A stretch of 64,000 nt of DNA from Rhynchopus sp. YZ270_cl-10. Taxonomy: Eukaryota; Euglenozoa; Diplonemea; Diplonemida; Diplonemidae. The stretch spans positions 1,116,001 to 1,180,000 of the forward strand of contig OZ037878.1 of the NCBI GenBank assembly GCA_964035575.1, written 5' to 3'. A program made the translations under genes and the position numbers. Below, piece after piece: positions 49,801 through 59,814 of the stretch; the stretch's first letter is position 1, and each line of letters opens with the position of its first letter. The notes below the pieces were generated by a model. That model had not been told where the DNA came from, made no database searches, and saw only the letters and a list, made by a program, of their open reading frames with translations.

Positions 49801-51233
49801 ATCCGTATGGGATGGATGCTTATGGTCGTTCTCCTATGACGTATGCTGCGGATCTGACATGTGCTACTCCGTTTTTGAGAGAAAGCGTGGCTGCAGTTTC
49901 AGAAAAATTTCAGCATCAAGTAGGCGAACGTCCTCCCGGTGTAGAAGGGAAAGTGTACGGCCCGGTTTCAGATTTGAACATTAAACAGCTTTTGTTTGAG
50001 CATGATTGGCGTGGGGAAAATGCAATATTCCGTTCTTTGGTTCTTGATGAGGCGAATCTGACGGAGTTCATTCTGAAAGAGGCGGGAGGTGGTGGGGATA
50101 TCTTTGCGCGCAATGCACAGAACGACTTTGCTCTGCAGGCCCGCATCCAAACGCATTCCATTCTCCACCGTCGCTGTGCGCTGTCAGAAGACCCGCGGGT
50201 TTTTAAACAAATCAACCTCATTCGGACGTCCCTCAATGTTCGGGTTACGTCGTCTTTTTTGGTACTCCGTTCCAAGAAGCAGCTTGCAATTCAACGTGGC
50301 GTCGATGAAATGCGCAAAACACTCTTCGAAAAAGACAGCTTCGGCAGGTCTCTACTAGAGTATGCTGTAGAGGACGGCAATGAAGACAGTTTTATCCGAA
50401 TCACAAATTTTTTTTCGGTTTCGGGAGACGGAAAACCTGAGAACGAACCTGCACGGCGTCTTGCAGTGCTGAACGGGCTTCTCCAATGCATGCACGCAAC
50501 CCGTTGGCATCATGGCCGTGCTTATAAGGTTACAGCTATCGCAACAAAACTGATTACTTCTATTGTAGGGGAACTGCCTGAGGGGATCCTAACAGAAGAC
50601 GTTCTGAAGGGAGAAGAGCGGAAGATCTTTATCAGAGCGCTGTCTGCGAGCATGGGTGGTGACAGCGACGTGCTCATGAAGGCGATGAACAACGCAGTTG
50701 CAACCAACGACGACTACGTGCTCACGCAGATCATCAAGCACGACGCAGCAAAGCTTCTTGCCGAGGTCGCGAAGACACAGCCGAATCTGCGTAAAAAGGT
50801 GATCAGCGTTGCGCCAAATGAGGACAAAGGGTATTACCTGGCGCATTGGTGTGTCGAATACTCTGCAAAACGTTGTGCAGAGCAATGCAGCAAATTCGAC
50901 AAATGGAAGGAATTCATCAATGCACGGGACAAATCCGGTGCAACACCGTTACATCTCGCAGCAGAGAGAGGGTACTTCCCAATGGTAAAAACCCTGGTAG
51001 ATTTGAACCCCGACATGCAGACAACCCGTGACCGTGACGGAACCACCCCTGCAGCCATAGCCTGCCTTGCCAAACACATCGACTGTGTGCAGTACATCCT
51101 TCACGGACGGCCAAAAGCCTCATACCCATCCCACACCACTAAGAGCCAGACAACTGTCTTCGAAATGGCGCTCACAATGGGGCTGGAGGATGTTGCTCTC
51201 TCCATTGCAACGTACAAGACTCAGTCGGATTAG
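46896..51233 (+). CDS. Ankyrin-repeat protein with UBL-like and B-box-like N-terminus
   Basis: 1445 residues. Residues 7-88 (ILLRVVYPLKQIGSVRVSKKDKISKVLRDVQ ... MRVSLAGQLLPADNRIEAHYP) have the strand-helix-strand pattern of a ubiquitin-like fold. About 93-140 (CPVHTLPFIFYSKKHNYMLCRECV ... DHAGVTHPDAEQYV) place Cys, His and Asp as in a B-box zinc finger. Ankyrin units follow from about 248: NQRNHLGRTPLMVAVTEGRMDVLEVLLKNGANPN, GGGITPLVAAAAEGNVVAVSNLVENGADVN, SGMTALCASVASQLDVSVDIAKILLDSGGSVN, then degenerate ones, and clear ones near the C-terminus (DKSGATPLHLAAERGYFPMVKTLVDLNPDM, DGTTPAAIACLAKHIDCVQYIL). The middle is helical and unassigned. Probably a large protein-interaction scaffold, possibly in ubiquitin-related signalling by analogy; that is inference. 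Confidence 0.85.
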   Translation: MKGKDKDAILLRVVYPLKQIGSVRVSKKDKISKVLRDVQVRHAKVFSKEELALMRVSLAGQLLPADNRIEAHYPTASGENHLTVVKGLPESDIPVCPVHTLPFIFYSKKHNYMLCRECVYRTDHAGVTHPDAEQYVVSPGDLTEKQRRAAFKDAQGISDRIGEEKALDELSHLIDTLNNGGLKPARKSSEEFEKERKNFTKERQIEMERDAGNLAGRSPGVHEDVVTFIKRVISAGELDPMTLSFGEEELNQRNHLGRTPLMVAVTEGRMDVLEVLLKNGANPNLLSTYSSDKHRVLSSIASGAGARFDCSKKGVDNHCFAGDITGGGITPLVAAAAEGNVVAVSNLVENGADVNFREPSSGMTALCASVASQLDVSVDIAKILLDSGGSVNAQLNDGSTALDVAILFDHPKFFDKILDMAGVLPTDAFPEGVPAGAFFLVADKDDRLALSPSRSFSGGFTSLLVAAQLGRPYMAKRLLSVGSDVLCRDKLGSTVLMHASAWTDVLPVVLSHGLPNTKEGVLPPFPFPLVHALETSRQYVFAPVSFSEGQRDSWLGKGGDLGSTLSCTRTPTDVFAGVNEKTPGGTALNATRYDALMVSIQAGHLEHVKYFLELHITFWGERKQQNLATELRHTEYPYVSLTHTLRTAMLAALYFCTPLVAEHLLGALQKHLNQSIAEVMHFSREELCCICTTGDTLFDVAMHRHDRESCPKTAPTLAFLFKHDLIDIEGTCNPTPDGPHKIPDNVIRSHNSAPHFYFTGKHGVDLRSQNIDAQERMGAPIMAIIGNGHNIGTILDEDVKKIEFGTDPMEKPGRNFMPRLVIAAVEAVRLKSNPTEDEDAEYLLNMTNHIMVQAANKAEIEPFDATHGIVKEFYKQGGKSRYTYLEVMQMALCCTVELHSSVQERRCPLRGSPFPPNPIRLLKAVVIIDKCLAIQGITAPHRLIPSALSLATALRCPELVQKLLAAGFNPYGMDAYGRSPMTYAADLTCATPFLRESVAAVSEKFQHQVGERPPGVEGKVYGPVSDLNIKQLLFEHDWRGENAIFRSLVLDEANLTEFILKEAGGGGDIFARNAQNDFALQARIQTHSILHRRCALSEDPRVFKQINLIRTSLNVRVTSSFLVLRSKKQLAIQRGVDEMRKTLFEKDSFGRSLLEYAVEDGNEDSFIRITNFFSVSGDGKPENEPARRLAVLNGLLQCMHATRWHHGRAYKVTAIATKLITSIVGELPEGILTEDVLKGEERKIFIRALSASMGGDSDVLMKAMNNAVATNDDYVLTQIIKHDAAKLLAEVAKTQPNLRKKVISVAPNEDKGYYLAHWCVEYSAKRCAEQCSKFDKWKEFINARDKSGATPLHLAAERGYFPMVKTLVDLNPDMQTTRDRDGTTPAAIACLAKHIDCVQYILHGRPKASYPSHTTKSQTTVFEMALTMGLEDVALSIATYKTQSD

Positions 51234-52018
51234 AACAGTTTTTTTGTTTGTTTTTTGTGGACAGAGTCGTCCAGACTCCATGTAGGTGACTAAACGTAGT
51301 GACCATCAAGTTTTCTTTTCTTTTCCTTTTGAATGTGCACAGTAAAACAAAGCATATTCATCGTTGGGTGTTTGTACAACACCATTTTCCCCGTCTCGAG
51401 GGGGAAAATAATAGGGGAGGATTAAAGGGGGGGAGGGGAATTGGGTTTGAAGAGGTGTTTCGATAGATGTGTATGCACGTGAAGGTATATCTCATCTTTC
51501 AAATTTTCTATTTTGGTTTCATCATTTTTTTTTTCTCCTTTTCAAAGATGTGTTTTTACGAAAAACGCACTTTTTTTTTAACCGCCTTTACCTTGCTCCG
51601 AAGAAAAAAAACAAAACATAATAGGTGAGCAAAACAAAGAAAATAAGGAAAAGAGAGAGAGAGGGAGAGGGGTTTGGGATCTGAAAGGAAGGTGCAAATG
51701 AGGATATTTTGTGAACCTTCCTCCACATTATCCCTGTTTCTCCCTTTTCGAAAAAGATGTATTTTCAATTTAAAAAAAAAGTAAAAAAAGAAGAAAAAAG
51801 TGAAAGTAAGAAAAATAACGGTCAATTTCCCCCCACAGTTCTTCGGATGGTTCGAGGGCTGTAAATACCTCCGCTATTTCAAACCCTTTCAAAAAAAGGA
51901 CAGTGGAGATTGCACAACTGTTGGCAACACATCCGAGGCAACTACACTACTCCAACAATTTATCAAAAAAAACAACAGAAATTCGTTTCTTTCACGTTTC
52001 TTTTCACACTCTCCCCCT
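51234..52018. other. Spacer with R1, R3 and R6 repeats
   Basis: No gene. R1-like copy at 51283-51320, R3 copy at 51465-51505 (AGATGTGTATGCACGTGAAG), and R6 copy at 51898-51968 (AGTGGAGATTGCACAACTGT ... GGCAACTACACTACTCC), whose arms AGTG-AG-TTGC and GCAA-CT-CACT pair. The R6 copy is followed about 50 bases later by the acceptor at 52020. Confidence 0.5.
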
Positions 52019-52020
52019 AG
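51995..52020 (+). promoter_or_regulatory. Probable trans-splice acceptor
   Basis: TTTCTTTTCACACTCTCCCCCTAG ends at 52020, 54 bases before the ATG at 52075. Inferred from the pyrimidine tract and AG. Confidence 0.45.
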
Positions 52021-52074
52021 AGTTTTTCGCCCCGAGTTTTGGTTCACCCCTTGCTGTGTTCTTTTCCTGACACA

Positions 52075-54332
52075 ATGGAGAGAAAGGCGTCGTTTGAATC
52101 TCTTAAGACAAAGGTCGCCTCGTTCTATCGTCAGAGTGGACTGCCTATGGATGCAGAGGTTGTGGAGGTGTTGAAGAACAGTGTTGAGTTGGGGCTGGAT
52201 GAGGAGGAGGTGATTGCGAATTTGAAGGCAAGAGCGAAGGAGCCACCGGCACATCTGAAGCGTGGGGCGAAGGTGCTTCTGAAGCGGAGTAGCGGAGCAT
52301 GGATCCCTGCGCAGGTCAAGGACGTCGACGACACCGGATACGTCGTAGAGTGGCAGGAACAGGACCAATCATGGTGCCACAAGATTGTTTCCTTTGCGAA
52401 CCACGCGAACATCCGCCCCCGTGAGGAGGAGACGGCAGCTCCAGTGGACACCTCTGCAGAAAAGGCGGCTAAAGAGGCAAAAGAAGCGGAAGAGGCGAAG
52501 CAGGCAAAAGAGGCTAAGGAGGCCAAGGCAAAGGAAGAGGCTGCGCGGGAACGTCAGGAAAATGAGGCAAAGGCGGAGGAGGAGCGGAAGGCTGCAGAAC
52601 AGAAGGAGCAGGCGGCAAAGGAGGCAGAGGAGGCCAAGGTGAAGGCTGCAGCAGCGGCAAAGGAGGAGGAGGAGGAGGCGGCCAAGGAGGCTAAGGCAGC
52701 CAAGGAAGCGAAGGAGGCGCAAGAGCTCAAAGAAGCGAACGAGGCCAAAGCAAAGGCAGCAAAGGAGGCAGAAGGGGAGGAGGATGAGGGTGCAGGTGCC
52801 GGAGGGGAGGCCCCCGCAACACCCACCAAGGTTGCAAAGGCGGCACCCGTGTTCCACTCCCCACCGCGCAAACCGCCGAAGAACACTGGAGAGCTGGTAT
52901 GTCTTTTATGTTGTTTGTGAAGATTTTTGTTCGTTTTTGTTCTTTATTTTCCATGATTTTGGATGCAAATAGACTCCGATTTTTTGTTGATTTTAGTTTG
53001 AAATAAAGTGAAAAATATTTTCTCTCAACACTTGGTCATTTTTACTCCCCTCCTCTCAGCTCCTTGTTGACGGCCGTGGTGCAGGCATGGTCGACGAAAT
53101 GGCCTTTGTTCTTGACGAGGACAAGGTGCAGTTCTGCCTTGTACAGTTTCCTATTGGGTCGGGCACGTTCCGTCGCTTTAAGCAGATCTTTATTATGTGG
53201 CAGGGAAGCAAATGCCCTGCCATGCGTCGTGCGAAGCAGGTCCAGCGGGCAGGGGACGTATGTACACAACCACCCCACCACCCCACCACCCACCACCTCT
53301 CAAATACGTTTCCACTTTCCACACTCTCCACTTCCTACCTCCCTACGTACCAATGGTGCACACTCATGAGGGCTTTGTATTTCAAAGGGTCCACTACGTT
53401 GAGGCGTTTGCATAATTCAACCTAAACAACCACAGGCACAACAACTGATCGGAAGCACACACGGCTCGCTCACCATCTCCGAAATGGATGATGTGACGTT
53501 GGACTACATCTTGGAGGAAACGAAGAAGGTCTTTGTGACCGACAACGGCGAATTTTCAATCTCAAAGCTAAAGGAGGAGATCACGAAGGCAGCGGAGGAG
53601 GCGAAGCAGAAGCAGGAGGAGGCTGTACACAAGGCGGTTCTGCAGACAATGAGCGCACTGCCAAAGGTGCGCCCGACTGCGGCAGATATGGACATACCTT
53701 TTGACCGCATTATGGAAGAACTGAGAAAACCACTTGGCGCATTTAACTGGATCCTCTTCCACCCCTCCAACAAACTTGACATGATTAACGCCGGAAGCGA
53801 AAGCGTTGAGGAAATGGCAAGCTTCTGTGACGACGACAAAGTTATGTTCGGTCTCCTCCGTCTTGGGTTCGGTCTTGGCCACTTCCGTCGGGTCAAATGG
53901 ATTGCAATCACCTTTGTTGGAAGCAACGTCGGAGCAGTCAAACGAGGCCAGCTTGTCTCCAAGAAATCCGATATGGAGCAGCTTATGAAGCCGCATCAGG
54001 TGTCTCTCGAATTCCAGGGGGCAGATGACTTTACGCTGCAGAACGTTGTTGAGAAGGTAACACCGTTTATCGTGGCTGATGATATTACCCTAAAGGGGGG
54101 CAAAGGAAAGCAAACGAAGGTCACGCTTGAGGACTTCCAAAACGCGCTGGCAGAGGAGAAGATCGCTGCGGCAGAGTTCTTTGGGGAGGATGCAACCACA
54201 TCCATTGCAGAGCTCGAGAGCTTCTCCCCGGTCAATGCGGATTATGACCTGAAGGATACAATCACCAAGGTGAAGTCTGAGTCTGACCCTCTTCTCTGGG
54301 CCGTCTTCTCTTTGAACCCTGAATACAAATAA
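52075..54332 (+). CDS. Twin ADF-H (coactosin-like) protein, three exons
   Basis: Exons 52075-52896, 53060-53257 and 53436-54332, both joins in phase 0 with GTATGT donors; 638 residues. Residues 60-115 (HLKRGAKVLLKRSSGAWIPAQVKDVDDTGYVVEWQEQDQSWCHKIV) resemble a Tudor/agenet-like barrel. About 120-245 is an Ala/Lys/Glu-rich single helix or coiled coil. The first ADF-H domain spans the exon joins (DEMAFVLDEDKVQFCLVQFPIGSGTFRRFKQIFIMWQGSKCPAMRRAKQVQRAG ... GSLTISEMDDVTLDYILEETKKV). The second (WILFHPSNKLDMINAG ... CDDDKVMFGLLRLGFGLGHFRRVKWIAITFVGSNVGAVKRGQLV ... DDFTLQNVVEKV) is in exon 3. Both have the coactosin pattern of F-actin binding. The last 90 residues are acidic. Intron 2 holds an R2 repeat fused to part of an R4 repeat. 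Probably an actin regulator; the Tudor-like part is less certain. Confidence 0.8.
53258..53435 (+). repeat. Intron 2 of the ADF-H gene with an R2-R4 composite repeat
   Basis: The intron runs from GTATGTACACAACCACC to AACAACCACAG. Its 3' half contains ACTCATGAGGGCTTTGTATT (R2) and then TTGAGGCGTTTGCATAATTC (R4), ending about 15 bases before the acceptor. The 5' half is CCACC-rich. Confidence 0.6.
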
Positions 54333-55828
54333 AAAAAAATCTCGATTTTTGAAAGAGAAATTGATATTGAGGCTAAAAATTCATTTTTTTGTGCGGGGTT
54401 TTTTCGGTAACGATATTGTGCAAAAAGCAAAAAGAAAAAGGCGATCATTGCGTTCAGACCCTAATTACTTACCAAGGGTTATGATTTAGTGACGCAGTAT
54501 ATAGTTGGTCGCAAAACTGTGTGCATACTCTGTGTGTAGAAAAAAAAACGTATGTGCGTCTATGGTTCCTATGTTTCCCGCTCCCCTTTACTCAGTTATC
54601 CCACCTGAGAGGGGGTTATTCTGAATATAACAAAACAAAAAAGCACACTTTTACTTTTTACAAATGAAACAACAAAACAAAATGTGTGTAATACAACCAA
54701 GTTTTCAAAAAAAAAACAAAAACAAAAAAAACTACAGATTCTGTCTCACACAGCTTAGAGGGTGTCGTCCATGGGGGTCAACCACTGACTTCCCACCTTT
54801 CTTTTTTTGTAGGTACACTGTTACGAGAGAGGGCTTTTGTACTGCAAGATATTTTCTTTTTCTTTTTCTTATTTTTTTTCACGGTCACCACAACACACCC
54901 TCTGGCTGTCTTCTTCTGTATCTCCCCTACTCACTCCCCCACCCTCACGAACCTTTCCCTTGAAAGCTGGATGTACAGGAGAGAGACGCATTCATAATTG
55001 ATATTTCGTTTTTTTTTAATGGAACGGGGATTCCACTAAAGGAAAACGTCATTTTTTTTTTTATTTTCTCATAGAAGCTAGCTCCACGCTGGTGGACAAA
55101 AAAAACTCCATCTTTCGATTGAAAATGTTATCTTAATCATCTTCTCATAGAAGCTAGCTTCCTTTATATATTCCACAGTGACGATAGTGGCGGAAGCACT
55201 ATTTTCCGAACAACGTTATTCAACATAAGAAAGCAATACGCAAAAAAATAAATGCAAAATATAAGAACAAAAAACAGTACCTGAACTGGACAATTTTTTT
55301 TTTGTCGAATACAGGAGGAAGAGGGCGGAGGAAAAGGGAAACAATCCACAACTGGCCAGCATACGGATTGTATAAATAAAAAGACAGTGGAGCTTGCACA
55401 TGTGGCAACTACACTGTTCTAACTATTTTTCAAAAAAAGAGAGAAAAAAAAAATTAGCGACCCGTCCCTTTGTATGGCCTGTGGAGACATCTTCACCCTT
55501 CAAGGCGAGGCTCTGTTTGCAGGGTTGATTGACGTCTTCATAGCTTTTTCGTCGGTATTTTTTTTTATTGTTGGTTTGCTCTCTGGGGGGAGGGGGGAAG
55601 ATTCGATAACCCCCCCGGAGAACCAGAGCCCTACGGTGAGGCGTTGTTTTTTTCTTTCTTCCACTTTTCAACTTCCCTTTTTGGGCAGTGGATGGGGCTC
55701 ACAAACCTACCCCCCTTACCCATAGAAACTTTGGTACTATTTTATGCGACAAAAAAAGGGATCTTTTTTTTCTTTCAAAACTTCTTGTAGCATGGTTTAT
55801 CATGCTTTTATCATGCTTTCATCATACC
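54333..55828. other. Spacer with several repeat copies
   Basis: 1.5 kb with no gene. Partial R5 at 54688-54710, R2 at 54813-54850 (GGTACACTGTTACGAGAGAG), partial R3 at 54966-54995, R6 at 55381-55430 (AGTGGAGCTTGCACATGTGG ... CAACTACACTGTTC), and a T-arm-like GATTCGATAACCCCCCCGGAG region at about 55590-55640. TCTCATAGAAGCTAGCT occurs twice, at about 55069 and 55143. Confidence 0.5.
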
Positions 55829-55841
55829 GTTTTCTCTTTAG
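55829..55841 (+). promoter_or_regulatory. Probable trans-splice acceptor of dyskerin
   Basis: GTTTTCTCTTTAG ends at 55841, 37 bases before the ATG at 55879. It excludes the longer upstream frame that starts at 55744. Confidence 0.5.
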
Positions 55842-55878
55842 TAGGTACTTTCAAAAAAGAATAAACACAAAAAAAAAA

Positions 55879-57996
55879 ATGACAAAAGACTTCCAGGAGG
55901 TGTACAGAAGCACAGACTTCATCGTCGGAACCGATGAGTCTGGTGCGAAGCTGAACTGCGACCAGTGGCCGATGCTGCTCAAAGGGATCGACAAATTGAA
56001 CGTCCGTTCCAGCCATTACACACCCCTCCCCGAGGGAGGCAAGTGCCCGATGAAGCGTTCCCTTGCAGAGCACCTTGCCTACGGAATGTGCAACCTTGAT
56101 AAGCCTAGCAACCCCAGCAGCCACGAGGTCGTGTCCTGGATTAAGAGAATCCTTCAGGTATGGCGGTGTTGGCTTTGTGGTGAAAACCATTTGAATGATA
56201 CAAAAGCTGGGCGAAGATGGTGAAAAGATCTTTACATTGCCCCCCCTTTTCTTTCTCTGTCAAAAGAAACGGCGGTGTGTCTACACACAATGTTTCTCCT
56301 GAATTGAAAGGTAATCCATGTGGTTGCCAATAGGGTATTTGCCATTCGTTACGCTTTGCTAACTTTTTTTTGACCGTAGGGTTTACTCAATGTATCTAAT
56401 GTCTTTCAACCTCACAGTGCGAAAAAACTGGACACTCTGGAACCCTTGACCCTAAAGTGACTGGGTCCTTGGTGATTTGCCTGAACCGTGCAACCCGTTT
56501 GGTCAAGAGTCAGCAGAACGCAGGTAAAGAGTACATCTGCATTCTCCGTCTTCACGACGCCGTGAAGCAGAAGAAGCTTGAGGCGGCAATGGAGAAACTA
56601 ACCGGTATGTGCTCTCTTGGTCTACGGAGGGCTGATGCTCTGTGGTGGGGTTATCTTCCAGGTCCATCGGCGATTTAGTGTTGCCATGGAATGTTTAGTA
56701 CAGTCGTCCTTAGGACGTTATGTGGTGATGAAAGGGGTAAGTGGGGGGGTTTTTTTGATGTGTGTGTGAGGTGTTTGCAGTTTTGTGTTGTTTGTGCCCA
56801 CACCCACCACCCTCAGGAGCACTGTTCCAGCGTCCCCCTCTGGTGGCTGCCGTGAAGCGTCAGCTCCGTATCCGTACCATCTACGAAACCAACCTGATTG
56901 AGTACGACGAGCAGCGCCACCTGGCCCTGTTCCGTGTCGGATGTGAGGCGGGTACGTACATCCGTACTCTGTGCGTGCACTTGGGTCTCCTCCTCGCGAC
57001 TGGTGGGCACATGCAGGAGCTGCGTCGCAGCAGAACGGGACACTTGTCAGAGAACACCGGGCTCGTGACGATGCACGACGTGCTTGACGCGAAGTGGATG
57101 CTCGAGAACAAGAAGGACGACTCGTACCTCAGACGTGTGATCCTCCCGTGCGAGCTGATCCTTGTCGGCAAGAAGCGTCTTGTGCTCAAGGACACCGCAG
57201 TGAACGCCATCTGCTACGGCGCCAAGCTCATGATCCCCGGTCTGCTCCGCTTCGAGGACGGCATCAACGTTGGTGACGAGGTTGCGATGATCAGCACGAA
57301 GGGAGAGATCATTGCGCTTGGAATTGCCGAGATGACCACCTCCGTCATGAGCACCTGCGACCACGGAATCGTCGCCAAGATCAAGCGTGTCATCATGGAG
57401 AGAGACACCTACGCCAGGAAGTGGGGTCTCGGACCCGTCGCCCTCTACAAGAAGAAGCTTGTGGAGCAGGGACAGCTCGACCAGTACGGCCGCAACACCG
57501 ACAAGACCCCCAAGTCCTGGTCCAGCAACTACGCCGACTACACCGGCAACCGCGACAACAAGACTGCCTGGTGGGTATGCAACCTTTCCAATGATTTCAT
57601 TTTGCCAACATTGTCTTCTGTTGTACCAATTTCACTTTTTTGCAACTAAGCACGAAAGGCTTAGTGTCATCTTTTAAACTTATCTTTGTTTTATCCATCT
57701 GACTTCACTTGCTTTTTGAGGTGTCTTCTCACTCAACCAAGAAGAACCATGCCAAAGGTGTTCACACCACTTTACACAAAATCTCATCACGCTAACAGGA
57801 CATTGGCCTCAGCAGCCCTCCTGTCAAGGGAGAGTGCGCTAACATCCTGGAGGGTGTTGAGATGCCCAAGGCCGAGAAGAAGAAGCGCGCCGCCTCCGAG
57901 TCTGCTGACGAGCAGCCCCCGCAGAAGAAGGAGAAGAAGGAAAAGAAGGACAAAAAGGAAAAGAAGGAAAAGAAGGAGAAGAAGGAGAAGAAGTAA
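55879..57996 (+). CDS. CBF5: Dyskerin / Cbf5 pseudouridine synthase, four exons
   Basis: Catalytic subunit of H/ACA RNPs: it converts uridine to pseudouridine in rRNA and snRNA in the nucleolus, guided by H/ACA RNAs. Exons 55879-56157, 56418-56604, 56817-57574 and 57799-57996 join in phases 0, 1 and 0, giving 473 residues. The DKC N-terminal region ([43 protein letters not shown]) is followed by the TruB domain with the catalytic Asp104 in [12 protein letters not shown]. Then come [41 protein letters not shown], and the PUA domain ([43 protein letters not shown]). The C-terminus is a Lys/Glu repeat tail ([15 protein letters not shown]), as in yeast Cbf5. Introns are 260, 212 and 224 bases; intron 3 holds an R1 hairpin repeat at 57643-57682. 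Confidence 0.95.
57643..57682 (+). repeat. R1 hairpin repeat in dyskerin intron 3
   Basis: AACTAAGCACGAAAGGCTTA followed by GTGTCATCTTTTAAAC: arms CTAAGC and GCTTAG pair perfectly around ACGAAAG. It is preceded by CCAATTTCACTTTTTTGC, resembling the end of an R4 unit. Confidence 0.65.
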
Positions 57997-59814
57997 ACAC
58001 ACATTTGCTTAAACGAATATTAATAAAATGCAAGAACCTAAAAGACCGTCATTGTTTTAAAAAAACGAACCCACACAACATGAAGCTGTGACATAACTAG
58101 AGGACTGATTGTGTGGTTCCCCTCCCCTTACGAAAAATATATTTTTATATTTTTGAATTTTTCGACGTTACAGCGCAGGACGGTTGGGTGTTGGGGAGTG
58201 AGGAGGAGGTGCTCTTTCACCCTTTTTCAATTTTTTTTTTTTTGTGTGATTTATGTGGGGTTTTCTCAAAGGTTTTAAAAAAATCAGCACTTTATAGAAC
58301 ACACAATCTCGGAGGGGTGGGGGAGGCGGGATTAGTTGACATGACAAAGGTGAAGTTTACGCTCTAGAAACGAAGCTTTCTTCTGCATTCATTTTTTTTT
58401 CTTGCTTTCCCAAAATCATGTCAGTATCACCTTTTTTTTATTTTTCTTTGCCACCAAAGGTTCTTTGAAAACAAACTGTCGATGTGTGTACCTGTGGGTA
58501 TGGCCATTTTGCTGGCTCACCCATTCTTTATTTTCCTTTTTTCTCCAGAAAAAAAAGCCCCCACCCTCCCCCTCTTTTTTGGTCTTTTGTGTTGTTCAGT
58601 TTGGCAATTCCGTCATCAATTCCGTCAAAAAAAAAGGAAGCAAAAAAAAAAAAGTAAAAAAAAAAAAAACAAAATAGTAATCAAGAAGGAGAATGCGGGG
58701 TAAGAACAAATAAATGCTGTGGACAAAAAAAAAACAAAATTTACGCGACGGGAAACTCAAAAAAAAAAAAAAAAAAGGTTCATTTTTATTTTGCAAGGGC
58801 GGTAAAAAAAGAGTAAATCAGAGGTTTTTTTTTTGGAACGAAACTTCACCCCCACCCCCACATCCTCCCCTTTTCCCTTATTAGATGGACAAGCATGAGA
58901 GGGGTAGGTTCATCTCATAAACCATTTTTCTTTCTTTTGTTTTTTGTTCGTATTTGTGAGAGAAGAGACCCCTCTTTTTTTTTTACGTAGGTTTTGCAAA
59001 ATTCACAAAATTGTGGGGTTGTGAAGCTTTTTCTTTAAAATAAGGGGTTTTTTTGTTCGCACAGAACAGACAGGAAAAAAAAATCGAACGATTGTGTCGC
59101 AAACAGCAAAAAAAAATATGATAAAAATAGGTGCCCTTCCCCCCCTACGAAGCTACCCCGCATTTGTCTCCGTTTTTCTCTCCCCCCGAAGTCTTACGTC
59201 CCCCGCCCCCACTTCCCCAAGCCCATTCATGACCCCCCCTGAGTCGTCAGTTGCATCAACAATCACAGCCGAATGTCTTTGCAACGAAGGCTGCGAAAAC
59301 AAAAAAAAAACAAAAAACAAAAAAATACAAAAAGGGGGCAAAAAGAGGGGGCAAATCTGGAATCAGGCGATGTAATGTGTGTGTTTTTTTTTGTTGGCTT
59401 TTTTTCGGGAAGTGGTTGTCAACATCAAAGGGGGGGAGGTCTTTTGGGGGGGAGGAGGAGGAGGAAGAGAGCAGAGAAACAAAAAAGGGGGGGTGCCAAA
59501 TGCCTCTGATCTTCCTCTCTTCATGTACCTCGCCTGGTATTGACCTTCCTTTCCCCATTACATCGCCATACACTAAAAAAAAAATCAAAAAAAAAAAATA
59601 CGAAAAAAAAAAATACAAAAAAAGATTCTCTTCATTGTTGATTGCGTTCATCCTAGAGCATTGCTTTGCATTTGGACAACTTTTTTTTCAAAGCTCCACC
59701 TTTCTCCACAGAAATTCACATTTTGGCGTGTTGTGTATCAAACAGCACCACCACATCACATCACATCAGGGCCATATTCTGCAAGAATTACCCTCACTAG
59801 GCATCCACCAATAG
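57997..59814. other. Low-complexity spacer
   Basis: 1.8 kb without a gene. It is dominated by A and T homopolymers and purine-rich simple sequence, with one R1-like copy at 58886-58922 (GACAAGCATGAGAGGGGTAG followed by GTTCATCTCATAAACC). TTTCTCCACAG ending at 59711 is the last pyrimidine-plus-AG site before the rRNA fragment, so it may be the trans-splice acceptor of the next gene. A CACATCACATCACATCA microsatellite precedes the rRNA piece. Confidence 0.45.
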
